DNA from: Paulinella micropora
Taxonomy: Eukaryota > Cercozoa > Imbricatea > Euglyphida
Reading direction: 5' to 3'
Assembly (NCBI GenBank): GCA_009731375.1
Contig: BJOX01000294.1
Location: 240,140-263,196 of the forward strand
Length of the DNA: 23,057 nucleotides
The translations under genes were made by a program, and so were the position numbers. The first letter of the stretch is position 1. Each line of letters begins with the position of its first letter. The notes beneath the pieces are model-generated. The model saw only the letters and a list, made by a program, of their open reading frames with translations. It was not told the origin of the DNA and did no database searches. This document shows positions 7,818 to 16,320 of the stretch, in pieces.

Positions 7818-10322
7818 TCTGCGATATCAACTGTTTGGCGATCGTAATTGGGTAGTTGGCGGCCGTGACGTAGGACACGGTGCCCCTGAACTCGTTGCCG
7901 AGGCGCGACACCGAGAAGGACAGCACGAGCGACTGCAACGCCGGAACGTCGTAGGCCGGCTCCACGGTGAAGTTGTAGTCGCAACTGCCGGGCTGTGTAT
8001 TCGGCGGCGACGACTGGTCGGCCAGCGTGGCGTGAAAGAGGAAGTCGCCCGCGCCGAAGCGCCACGCGGGCAGGAAGCTGCCGTCGTCAGCCAGGTTTTG
8101 GTACAGGACACCCGCACTGTTGCGCACGGTGACGTTGGTCGTGAGCGCGCCCGGCAGGTTGTCGCGGCCCAGGGGCGCAAACGTGTAGAAGGCGCCGCCG
8201 CCCGGCAGGGTCGTGTCGGTCTCGCCGGGCGTGGCGATGCGCACGGTGCGCGAAGCCCAGCCCGTGCCGCCGAGGGCCGGCGGGCAGTTGGCAAACACGG
8301 GCGGGGTGTCGTCCTCGACGACACCGGTGATGGTGCACGACGCCGAGTTGCCCGCCTCGTCCAGGATCGTCACGATCGTCGAGGTGTTGCGTTCGCCGTC
8401 CAGAGTGCCGAGGTTGACAACCGCGGTGCTGTTGCGGCTGGCGCCGCCGGCCAGGTACAGATTGTCGCCAAAGTGCAGCGTGAGCGGCGCGAACGTGCAG
8501 TTGGGCGTGAAAACAGTACCGCAGCTCGACGTGTACAACACCAACGGTGAGAGTGGGCAGTCGAAGAACACGGGCGGCTCCGTGTCTACCAGCGTCAAGG
8601 TCAGCGTAAACGTGGCGTGGTTCGCCCGCTCGTCGTAGGCCGTGAAGTTGAACACGTTGGCGCCCAACACCAGCGGGTGGTCGAGCAGCAGCGCGAGTGT
8701 GTCCAGGAAGACGAGGAAGTGGTCGGCGTAGAAGGCGGCCCCGGCGGTCAGTGCTGCCACCGCCGGGAAGTACACGGACCACGCGCTGTTGGCGGGGTCC
8801 GCGATCAGCGCGGCGCGCAGGTCGCCCGGCGCGGGCCCGGCGAAGCCCGTGAGCCAGCGCAGCGCCTGCAGGCGCGCGGGCGCGGTCGCGGTGGCCGACG
8901 ACGCGCCGCGGACGGTGACGTACGTGACGCCGACCGAGTCGAGCCAGTACGGCACGCGGAAGTACGCGCCCTCCCCGCTGCCGTAGTTGCTGGTCAAGAT
9001 CCGCAGCGCGCTGTCGCCAAAGTGGTAGTACGTAGAGGACGGGTCCGAGCGCGCGTCGTAGGCCAGCGCGCCAGTAGCAGCGCAGGCCGTGGAGAGCTGG
9101 TTGCACAGCGCGAGCGGCACCACGTCGTCCAGCAGCACGAAGTCGCACGTGTCGAGCCGCACCACGTTGTTGCTGGCGCTCGTGCCGCTCCAGCCGCCAT
9201 TGAACGGCTGCGTGTAACCCGCGCTGTAGGCCCGGACAATCGATTCATTAGTCACGCCAATCGCGCCGAGCACGGGGTGCAGCGCGAGCCCCGCGCAGCC
9301 CGCAAACGAGTTGTCGGTACAGCCCGGGCAGGGCACGAAGGGCAGGTAGCCGGCGCCGCCGCTGGGCGCGCAGTACAGCGCCTGCACTGATGGCACCGGC
9401 GCCGCGAGCGCGGCCGACAGGTTCACATAAGGCCCGAAGCTGGTGCCGAGCCCGCTGGCATCGGCGAAATGTGACGAGGCCAGCGTCGACAGCAGCAGCG
9501 GCTCCGTGGCGTTCGGGCACGACAGCCCGGGCGTGGCGCCGTCCAGCAGCATGAAACGCAGCGAGCACGTGCTGTTGAGGCCCGAGTGCGCGTCCACGGC
9601 CGTGACGAGCACCGTCAGGTTGTACGGGATCAGGCGCACGTCCAGCTGCGGCAGCGTGCGCACATACAGCACCGACTGCGAATCGCCGACCGCCAGGTCG
9701 TAGAACAGCTGCACCGCGGGGTCCGAGTTGTCGGTCACGTTGAAGAAGTTATTGACGTTGATCACGTAGCTGGCGCTGCCGACGACGATCGCCAGGTCCG
9801 TGGCGGGACAGCTCGTGAACACGGGCGCCTGGTTGTCCAGCACCCAGAGCGCGAACTGGCAGTAGCCCGTGTTGCCATAAGCATCGTCGTGGCTGCGCGT
9901 GAGCACGTGGAACGCGTTCGGGCCCGTGTACACCAGCGGCTCGGGGATCGGGAATACGAGCTGCGCCGTTGCGTCGAAGTTGTCGACCGCGGTCGCAATG
10001 ACAGACGTGCCGTTCCAGTAGTTGACGCCCGGCAGCGTCTGCACCGTCATGTTCGGGCACGTGAGGCGCGGCGCCTCCTGGTCGTTGATCGTGACGTTCA
10101 GCACGCACGGCGTGGCCTGGTTGCCGCTCGAGTCGGCGCCGACCCACGTGAGCGTCGTGGTGCCGATGTAGAAGCGCACGAGCTGGGGCATGCGACGATG
10201 GTGGGCGCTTGCAGCGTGGCGGACGCACTGTCGAAGACCACGTAGCGCGTGGTCTCGGCCTCGTCTACCAGCGCCCGCGTGTAGTAGCCAAAGCGCATCG
10301 AGTAATTCTCGCGGAAATCCAA
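7807..10322 (-). pseudogene. HYR-repeat extracellular protein fragment
   Basis: The minus-strand frame 10191-7807 (794 codons) has a repeating HYR signature: D-x-x-x-P-x-x-x-C-P at each boundary (DQEAPRLTCP, DNQAPVFTSCP, DGATPGLSCP, DTEPPVFFDCP, DDTPPVFANCP), preceded by closing strands such as VTILDEAGNSASCTITGVVED. HYR domains are Ig-like beta-sandwich modules of secreted or surface proteins involved in adhesion; numerous Asn-X-Ser/Thr sites fit secretion. No signal peptide, membrane anchor or natural start is present. The protein-like sequence continues upstream in another frame (FRENYSMRFGYYTRALVDE to ATLQAPTIVAC) up to 10322, so a frameshift lies near 10195. Both ends stop where plus-strand coding begins. 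The block is much more GC-rich than its neighbours. It is probably a fragment of a much larger gene placed antisense into the LRR sequence. Confidence 0.75.
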
Positions 10323-10919
10323 CAGCAGTACCCAGAATTCTACGCCACGATGTTCAGGGAGATGGCACAGGTGCCAGAGGTAAAGCCACTGAAGCAGGTC
10401 ATCGATGATCTCAAGGCCGAGGCTTCCAAGCTTGTCTACCAGAGCGAGTACACGCTCGTGGAAAAGAAGTCAGTGCCCGGGCGACTGGGCGTGGTGGACT
10501 GGGACATGCTTCTGCGGGAGTCGCGCGTGCCCATCTCGTGCCTGCCGCCCGGAAACATCGGGGTAGAGCTGGAAGGCTACGTTAGAGCTAATGGTGCTGT
10601 TCTGCTAACGTCCGTGCCCAGACAATGCAAGGTAAATGCCCCCTTGCCACAGGTCTTATGGAAACAGTACACCGAGTCAGTCCAGGATCTTTTGCTGGAA
10701 GCTACAACGGTAGAAGAGTTCGAGCAGGCCCTGGCTGTTTTCCGAGAGAAGGCTTCTGAACAGTATTTAGAGAGTAGTGTTGCATTGGTAGCACGTGAAC
10801 TGCGCCAGGCCCTTGTCTTGCATAGCAGACTCCCGTTCTGGGACCAGCGCGAGGCGTGCCTCCGTACTTTTATGGCTATTAATCATCTCCAAGGCTACAG
10901 GGTTGTAGCCGAGCTCTGA
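10323..10919 (+). CDS. Helical protein segment, probable C-terminal part of the split LRR gene
   Basis: The frame is open upstream of 10323 only through HYR antisense sequence; protein-like sequence starts around QQQYPEFYATMFREMAQVPE and ends at a TGA at 10917-10919 after GYRVVAEL. About 195 residues, rich in Glu, Gln and Leu, predicted helical (for example DLLLEATTVEEFEQALAVF, LVARELRQALVLHSRLPF), with no motif I recognise. Style, codon use and orientation match the helical end of the LRR frame at 7500-7817, and the HYR block separates them, so I infer a single original gene. An unrelated fragment is the alternative. Confidence 0.5.
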   Translation, partial: QQYPEFYATMFREMAQVPEVKPLKQVIDDLKAEASKLVYQSEYTLVEKKSVPGRLGVVDWDMLLRESRVPISCLPPGNIGVELEGYVRANGAVLLTSVPRQCKVNAPLPQVLWKQYTESVQDLLLEATTVEEFEQALAVFREKASEQYLESSVALVARELRQALVLHSRLPFWDQREACLRTFMAINHLQGYRVVAEL

Positions 10920-10956
10920 GCTCCTTTCTTGGTTGTGTGCTTGCTGTTTCTTCTCT

Positions 10957-11268
10957 TTCATTAAAAAGTGCCGCTGGCCGAAATCCAGCCAGAGTCTCAG
11001 CCACCTCCGCGTGCTGACGCTGGGTCACGTGGCAGCTGCGAACCTAGGGTACGTAGCGTCGCTGCCCAAGCTCTTGCAACTGCTCATCGTAACTCGGGAA
11101 GCCGTGACCTACGACGAGCTACTGAGCGTCTGTAAATCCATGCGCGCACTGTACCTGATACAATGCGCGGCTATTTCGGCGGAAACCGTGAAGCGGCTCC
11201 GACAAACCAAACCTCACCTCGGCTGTTGCGTATCAGACGTTTTTCCACTAGACGAAGTTCTAGACTAG
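10957..11268 (+). pseudogene. Short LRR fragment
   Basis: A frame ending at TAG 11266-11268 contains two or three LRR-like units: LSHLRVLTLGHVAAANLGYV, SLPKLLQLLIVTREAVTYDE and MRALYLIQCAAISAETVKRL, ending FPLDEVLD. It starts 40 bp after the stop of the preceding segment, with a pyrimidine-rich run (TGTTTCTTCTCTTTC) just before. It could be the last exon of the upstream gene, read through an intron, or a piece of a paralogous LRR gene. The next 400 bp hold no coding signal. Confidence 0.45.
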
Positions 11269-11668
11269 AACACGCTAGATACAGAGTGCGCGTTGGCCAC
11301 ATAGTTGTCATGACAAAAGAAAGAAGAAACAAACGTAGTATTTCAGATTCTACTTTTTTTCCAAACTCTGCACTTTCCTGGCGCTCCCCTTCTCCGCCCC
11401 GACCCGGAGCCCTGGTACAAGGAAGAGAAAAGGTGCCGACGACAGGGGGATTCTTGCTATGCCCTTAGCGGGCATCACGCCCTCTCTCCCTCCAAAGACA
11501 GCCAAGCGTCCACAAGGCTAGACACACCTTTTTTCTTCCTTTCCTCAAAAATCACCTGTCTTGGAATCAGGGTTTTCTGTGGGCCGGGGTTTGAGTACAC
11601 CGAAGTCTCTAAGTACAGCTAAGCTTTTTAGCGACCTTGCGAACCAGCGCACTGTACACAGCCAGAGC
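11269..11668. other. Non-coding part of the insert
   Basis: About 400 bp after the LRR fragment with only short frames on both strands. Pyrimidine-rich runs occur (near 11350-11400 and 11525-11545). I see no polyadenylation signal, repeat or gene that I can support. Confidence 0.4.
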
Positions 11669-11900
11669 TTACACGGGCCGTCCCGGCAGGTGCAGCTCTA
11701 GCTTAGCTCCTCCCTGCCAAGTATTGGCCGAACGGGCGACGGGGGCGGGGCAGGAGGCTTCTGCCTCAATCTCGCGGCGTGCCCTCTTGCGCACCAGCTC
11801 AGGAGTGACCGTCACGACCGAGGCGGCCGCCTGGCGCTCGTCCGGACGTAGGTTGGGCTGCCGCTCCGACCTGCGCTCACTAAGTGGGCGGGTCTCTCGT
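11669..11900 (-). pseudogene. Possible coding fragment at the right end of the insert
   Basis: A minus-strand frame without a Met runs from the insert edge to TAA at 11669-11671, about 75 codons. It reads as a charged, protein-like sequence (SERRSERQPNLRPDERQAAA, then VTPELVRKRARREIEAEA). No domain is recognised. The orientation is opposite to the LRR pieces, which fits a mosaic origin of the insert. Chance openness in a GC-rich stretch is possible. Confidence 0.25.
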
Positions 11901-11905
11901 AAAAT

Positions 11906-11914
11906 GCTACCGCC
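11906..11914. repeat. 9-bp direct repeat GCTACCGCC (right edge of insert)
   Basis: Second copy of the repeat at 4921-4929. Just inside it the insert reads GTAAAAT, resembling GTAAAAATG found 11-19 bases left of the first copy. The duplication may therefore once have been longer, or microhomology may have guided the junction. Confidence 0.7.
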
Positions 11915-12310
11915 TGCTTAATGCAGTCAATAAATTCGTTCTTATGCGAAGATAATAATCTTTAATAAACAACGAGTAATGATCCGTAACCGAAAATTTA
12001 TGTCTCTTTCCGTGTATTGAACGTGCTGACCACGTCCCGGTGTCTATGTGCAGTACTACTCCTGGCTTACTAGCTCTCTCTATCCTATTGACCTTAAACC
12101 TAGGCAACTGCTTCGCCTTACCTATCATGCAGGCTTCACAGTACTCTACTTTCTTCTCGTCTCCTACTAGCTTTATGCCTAATGCATTCGCCAAAGCTCT
12201 CATCTCCTTAACGCTATAGTGTCCACAAGCATAGTGGAACAATTCTATATCTACCTTCCTGATTGAACCTGGCTTGCGGGGATAAGACGCATACAGCGTT
12301 ACCTCCCCCG
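11906..12310 (-). pseudogene. copia integrase N-terminal zinc domain and first catalytic Asp
   Basis: The minus-strand frame reads LFHYACGHYSVKEMRAL ... VEYCEACMIGKAKQLPRFK, an HHCC zinc-binding pre-integrase domain (H-x4-H, then C-x2-C). The core follows with VVLHIDTGTWS (first catalytic Asp, where HTD or HSD is common) and KFSVTDHYSLFIKDYYL. Near 11935 a frameshift is needed to continue as HKNEFIDCIKQAVA. The gene then meets the 7-kb insert and resumes at 4929. Joined, 62 residues separate the first and second Asp, within the expected range for copia integrases. A plain TTG or no start codon is used because this is part of a polyprotein. Confidence 0.88.
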
Positions 12311-12336
12311 TTTTCCCTTCTGACTGTCTACACTCG

Positions 12337-12369
<33 letters not shown>

Positions 12370-12387
12370 TGGGGTTTCCCTCCCCTT

Positions 12388-13857
12388 TCACCCCACTACC
12401 TCTCTACTTTGCTTGTGTGGAGGCTCGTAACGGTCGTTGATGTCTAATGGAGTGTCAAACTCGTCATCCCACCTGTAAAGGAGGGTTGACATGAGTCTGC
12501 CTCTTACTAGCACGTCTCTCTCCTCAATCCGTACGGGGTGTTTTAGAATAAGTAACTGTCCATTCTGATGAACGACAGACCGATGATGGATGTGATCCAT
12601 CCTGCCGGTCGACGCAATATTCACGGGTAACCTAGTGTCAAGTAGCATAGGCCTTGACACCGTAACCGGTTTACCGTGTCCGTTGATGCGTGTTACCCTT
12701 GCTGTCCCCTCCTGCCCTATCTCGCACTCTCCGTTACCTGTTACTAGCTTAATAGGGGGTACTGACTTGATGTCATGTAATATTTCGGGATTGCAGGCTA
12801 TGTCCCTAGAAGACCCACTGTCCTGAACTATCGTGTTTTTCCTATCTCGCCCACCTTCCCCATCTAACACTAATGCATAGTTCTGTCTGCTGTCTTTGTG
12901 TTTTGATGGTGTTGGTGGCTGAGTGGTGTGGGTGTCTTGGGTTTGTGTTGGTGGGGGTAATGTCGTGCTAACTGCGTGTGCAATATACACTCCCTCTATC
13001 GCTCTTACCACACCTGTAAAGAACTCGTCTAGCACTAACTTCCCCTCACTCACTCCCTTCACCTCACCATGGCTTTCTCTGATGCATGTTGTGGTGAGTT
13101 GTTGAGCGAGCTGTGCTATGTCATTGAACGTAATGATGGGTGGTGTGTTGATGTGTGGCTGAGCTTGTGGTGTTGGACCTGGTTGTGGTGTTGAGGTTGC
13201 AGCAGTGCCTCCCCGCCGTTCCCTCTTGGACTCTCCGGTCTCAGCAACAACACTGGGCAGTCCGGCAGATGCCGGACTCCCACTCACATCGTGAGTCTCC
13301 TTCTTATGCTTCTGTATGTATTTCCGAACATTCCCTTTTCGCGTGAATTGCAGATATTCCGTGTCAATGTCAGAATCATCCATACATGCTGCCATGGCAT
13401 CATCATGTCTTATTTCATCTGAACATCGGGAATCATTGTCAGGATCATACTCATCTATCTCTTCTTCATCTTCTTCCTCATCACCACCCTCACTCTGTCT
13501 TGGCGTGTCGCATGTGCGTGCTTGTGGTGTGATGTGAGGTGTCGATGTGGTGGATGTGGGCGTTTGCGGTGCTGTTCCCTGGACCTGACTCCCCCTCACT
13601 TCCCCTCTCGCCTTATTCTTCTCCCTCTCTCTTACCCTTTGTGGAGATTGTTCAGTGAAAGTGGTAGTGAGATTGTGTGGTATCACTAACCCTCTCGCTT
13701 TCGCATCAGCTATTAACCCTCTCTCGTCTGGATAATAAGGTGATTTGGGGGATCGGAGGTTGGGGCTGACAGATAGATCAAGTAAAGGGTACTCTGGGTC
13801 CTGATTTTTAGCGTGATATCCGCAGTATTCCCCGAAAACCATACGCGAAGCTTGCAC
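12388..13857 (-). pseudogene. copia protease with long disordered linker
   Basis: Open frame of 489 codons. Residues 1-60 are the end of a Cys/His segment (EYCGYHAKNQDPEYP). Residues about 75-340 are low complexity, first acidic (GGDEEEDEEEIDEYDPDND), then Pro/Thr/Gln-rich. Residues about 345-420 hold the retropepsin: NTIVQDSGSSRDIACNPEIL with the catalytic DSG, then LVTGNGECEIGQEGTARV. The final part (LDTRLPVNIASTGRMDHIHH) leads into integrase. The enzyme would cleave Gag-Pol as a homodimer. The long linker makes this copy larger than compact copia elements. The frame connects to gag through a frameshift near 13860. Confidence 0.85.
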
Positions 13858-14225
13858 GGCATTAGGCCTTTCTTATCATGTTCAAGCGAAATCTGACAAG
13901 GGGTATTCCTTTTGTTTTTCCCATGACACTTCAGAGAACGGGGCCTCTCTCGGCTATAGCTAGCTAGACTGACTGGAGGGGTTGAGGTGTCAGACGCTTG
14001 ATGCTTTGGGGGTACTTTGGTATGTTTGTGGCCTGAGGTTTTAGTAGTTTTGTTTAGTGAGGGTAGAGGGGCTAAACTGGGGTTAGGACTCCTAACTCTC
14101 TTACGTTCTGCCTGTGGGGAACGAACACCTGGCTCGGTCTGGGGTTCCCCAGACTCGACGTTCCCTCTCCCTGATCTTTCAGGCTCCTCTTCGTCGTCAT
14201 TTTCTCCTGACTCACTTCCCCCCAT
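13713..14225 (-). pseudogene. gag-protease linker with a Cys/His cluster
   Basis: The frame starts acidic (MGGSESGENDDEEEPER), then is basic and Ser/Pro-rich, then reads SLKCHGKNKRNTPCQISLEH. By shifting frame near 13860 the sequence continues SRMVFGEYCGYHAKN. Together these give C-x9-C ... C-x2-H, spaced like small zinc-binding modules. Such a module between nucleocapsid and protease is not standard for copia. After about 13860 this frame (YLIYLSAPTSDPPNHLI) is off the real one. Confidence 0.55.
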
Positions 14226-14389
14226 AATAATGAGGCGTCTTCGTCTGACTCTTCTTTTTCTTCTTGTTCCTCCTCTCTCAGTAGAGCTATATCCTTCTTA
14301 GGCTTGTTCTTCTTGTTGTGTGTCTTTCCCTTTCTCTTGCCCTTCTCTTGCTTGAGTTTATCATCTCCCTCTTGGTTTTGTTCTTGGTC

Positions 14390-14475
14390 TTAGTGTCCGG
14401 GCAATACTTCTTCGTATGACCTTTCTTGTCACACGCGAAACACGTAACTTTCAGCCACCATTCCTCCTTCTTCTT
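14390..14475 (-). pseudogene. Nucleocapsid CCHC zinc knuckle
   Basis: The minus strand reads VTCFACDKKGHTKKYCPDTK, a C-x2-C-x4-H-x4-C knuckle encoded at 14401-14442. It marks the nucleocapsid part of Gag, which binds and packages element RNA. It is surrounded by a Lys-rich sequence. It lies 80 bp after the stop of the preceding gag frame, so another frame change is needed. Confidence 0.9.
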
Positions 14476-14521
14476 AAGCTTTCTATACTTGCCCTTACCT
14501 CCATCCCCTTAATCTTCCTGA

Positions 14522-14569
14522 TCATCTAGCATGAGGTTTGTCTCCTTCTTCAGCTGCCTCGTGCTCTTG

Positions 14570-14606
<37 letters not shown>

Positions 14607-15010
14607 TCTTCCTTCCACTTGTCCTTTCTCCACAATGCCCATGTGTCTCTCGCACTATCGACTAAGTCGTCAAATTTGGGTCTTAGGTTAGGTGGTAGGT
14701 TGTAGTGAAGTACTTTGAAACTCTCTCCATATGCGGGGTGTCTTGCGAGCTTAGCAAGCAGGCTTCTTATAAGGTCATCCTCATCAAATGGGTGTGTTCT
14801 ATGACTCTCAACCTCTCCTTTCATGGCGATGTAGTCATTTAACCATGCATCCACATTCTGTCCGGGTTTGGGGTACATGTTCTCGAAAATTTGTGCTTTG
14901 ATATTTTTGCTGACCCCGGAGATTGAACCGAACTTTGCCCTTACTGCCTCTATTAGTTCTATCAGTCCTTTCACTGTTTTAGTGCGCAGATATCGAACAA
15001 CAACAGGGTG
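14522..15010 (-). pseudogene. copia gag, capsid region
   Basis: Protein-like sequence from YLRTKTVKGLIELIEAV to the TGA at 14522, including SISGVSKNIKAQIFENMYPK, NVDAWLNDYIAMKGEVES and DDLIRSLLAKLARHPAYGES. Helix-rich spacing of this kind (VDAWLNDY.. then LL..LP) matches the UBN2/retrotran-gag capsid fold of copia elements. The end is a Glu/Arg repeat ([18 protein letters not shown]) encoded by a GA/CT simple repeat near 14572-14602 that also drives frameshifts. It is preceded by 50 bp with stops separating it from the first gag frame. Confidence 0.75.
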
Positions 15011-15063
15011 AGAAAAGGCAACAGACAGAATGAGTTGTAAAGTTCACATGCGTTCATAATTCT

Positions 15064-15567
15064 CTAATGCTTCTTCTCCTTCTGTATGCCTCTTACTCTC
15101 AATGTGTGAGCTCGTTTGGACTGTTTTCTTTTCTCTCGCTTCAGTCTCTTAGCTCTCTTATCTTTCCACTGCTTCTTCTGTTCTTCTGACATCCTTGCCC
15201 AATCTTTCGGTTTGTCTTCTGCGGTTGTCTTGCTGTCATCTTTCTTCGTTTTGGGTCTCTGTCTACCGCTGTCTAACTGGCTTCCTTCATCTTCTGGGTC
15301 GGAGTCAGGGGTGTCCTCTGACTCTGGCTCTTCTGGCAACTCCCTTTCCTCTACTTCTATTGCTTTCGCAGGATCGTATGGATATTTAACCTTAGCTTTA
15401 GCTGGGTCTTGGAACGCCAGCGCTACGCACTCCCCATGCCAGGCACTGATGCCCTTGGCATAGTTCTCTATCTTGTAACGAAAGTCGGAATAGTTCCGCG
15501 TGGTATCATCCAACTGCGGGATGTACTCTTGCTTTATACCCACAGTCTTCTCGGTTCCAAGGCTCAT
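15064..15567 (-). pseudogene. copia gag, N-terminal part
   Basis: The frame opens at 15588 inside the LTR, but the Met at 15567 (MSLGTEKTVGIKQEYIPQLD) lies immediately after the LTR and is the likelier start. Residues about 20-60 (NYSDFRYKIENYAKGISAWH) resemble the start of copia Gag, where an acidic-aromatic motif contacts the capsid core. The rest is acidic (EERELPEEPESEDTPDSDPE), then strongly basic (KKQWKDKRAKRLKREKRKQS). The TAG at 15064-15066 ends the frame before the capsid region. Confidence 0.75.
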
Positions 15568-15570
15568 GAC
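15551..15570 (-). other. Primer-binding site, methionine half-tRNA type
   Basis: Directly after the 5' LTR the minus strand reads GTCATGAGCC. Its complement GGCTCATGAC is close to the anticodon arm of methionine tRNAs (loop CUCAUAA). Drosophila copia primes from an internally cleaved initiator tRNA in the same way. The gag ATG lies within this site. One or more mismatches to a real tRNA are expected, and the tRNA gene is not in view. Confidence 0.5.
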
Positions 15571-15914
15571 CTTTGAGAGACTCGCCATCGGGAACCTTTA
15601 CCGATCCCTTTCAGGATCACTCCGGGCTACTCTAGCAAGACTGTCTCGCAGTAAGGAAACGCACTTTAATTAATAACTCGTATAAGTAAGAAAACTGAAC
15701 CAACCGCGGGAGAATCTGCCACGTCACACAGAAGCTGCCACCGTCCGTCACAAAACTGACTAACTTAGATGACCAAGTTACGTAATTATAATTATGACTG
15801 GTAAATGATGTATTAAGTCCTTACAGTTTATTGACTGTCCCGGGCCGTCCAATCGACAAATCAACTATCCACGTAACGGTGATTTTAGTAAGATTGAAAT
15901 AGCTATGACCAACG
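15571..15914 (-). repeat. 5' LTR of the copia element
   Basis: 344-bp partner of 962-1300; differences are four transitions and a 5-bp extra segment (TTAGT-like, near 15885). It should hold the promoter for the minus-strand transcript. An AT-rich stretch (AATTATAATTA, about 15784-15794) is a possible core element, unproven. Confidence 0.92.
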
Positions 15915-15919
15915 CCTTC
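15915..15919. repeat. Target-site duplication CCTTC (right copy)
   Basis: Matches 957-961 exactly, flanking the right LTR. Confidence 0.7.
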
Positions 15920-16149
15920 AAGTTTTGTTGCTTGGCTCTGACAGTCTCCTACATTTTTCCACCATAGTGGTTTCCTCTCTTTTGTAGAGGAGGAAGATTA
16001 GGTTATTTTCAGAGTGCCGCTTGGAATTGGATGGATAGTTGAAATACCCGGGCGGCTTGCATTAAACTTAATGATAATATCTTTTGAATATAACCTACAA
16101 AAGTGGAGTCCCAGCATTGCCTCGGATTTTCGAGTCTATCCTCTAAATT

Positions 16150-16320
16150 TCAGTTAAGCAATTTGAAAAAGCCACTTCCCGCCGCCCAAGCAAAGGAAGA
16201 AGGAAAGGTAGTGGTGGAGTGTAGGTAAGTTGTCATCTTCTTGTCGGCCCTGATATTGATATCGCTTTCGAAGAGCACCGTGACGGGCTCACGGGGCGGG
16301 TCCTTCTTGTTGGCAATCAT
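16150..16320 (-). CDS. Small ORF or exon-like frame, unknown
   Basis: A 56-codon frame beginning MIANKKDPPREPVTVLFESD, continuing INIRADKKMTTYLHS and ending FFKLLN before TGA. Its first half has convincing protein composition; the second half (STTTFPSSFAWAA) does not. No family is recognised and no splice sites clearly delimit it. It may be a remnant exon. Confidence 0.2.
   Translation of the reverse strand: MIANKKDPPREPVTVLFESDINIRADKKMTTYLHSTTTFPSSFAWAAGSGFFKLLN

Larger units (their letters stand above)
4930..11905. mobile_element. 7-kb mosaic insert within the copia integrase gene
   Basis: 6,976 bp lie between two copies of GCTACCGCC, inside codons of the copia integrase. The contents are unrelated to the retrotransposon: LRR coding sequence (plus), a HYR-repeat block (minus), a helical coding piece (plus), a second LRR piece (plus) and possible coding sequence at the right end (minus). 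The left end starts AAAGAAAGGTCCAGCC and the right end, read inward, starts ATTTTACGAGAGACCC. These share at most a loose GAAAGG/GAGAGA-type similarity, so no terminal inverted repeat can be claimed. No transposase domain and no poly-A tail were found. The options are a gene-capturing DNA transposon (9-bp duplication as in Mutator-like elements), repair-associated capture of genomic DNA, or a misassembly. Confidence 0.65.
962..15914 (-). mobile_element. Ty1/copia LTR retrotransposon, degenerate, interrupted by a 7-kb insert
   Basis: The element is bounded by nearly identical direct repeats (962-1300 and 15571-15914) and a 5-bp target duplication. Transcription would run right to left. Along the minus strand come the primer-binding site, gag, CCHC knuckle, aspartic protease (DSG), integrase (HHCC then D, D, E), reverse transcriptase, RNase H and polypurine tract. 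Integrase preceding reverse transcriptase is the Ty1/copia order. The total span is 14,953 bp; without the insert at 4930-11905 and one target repeat it is about 7,970 bp, long for a copia element because the gag-protease linker is large. Frameshifts near 15060, 13860, 11935, 4573, 3100, 3065, 2690 and 2650, and in-frame stops at 2451-2453 and 2193-2195, make this copy non-coding. Confidence 0.93.

Noticed and set aside
7768-9390. Long plus-strand frames opposite the HYR block
   Set aside because: Arg/Ala/Val-rich antisense shadows of a GC-rich coding strand; the minus strand has the HYR signatures.
7810-10330. The HYR block as an intron of the LRR gene with a nested antisense gene
   Set aside because: I could not find GT-AG ends that join the two LRR-gene parts in the required frame.
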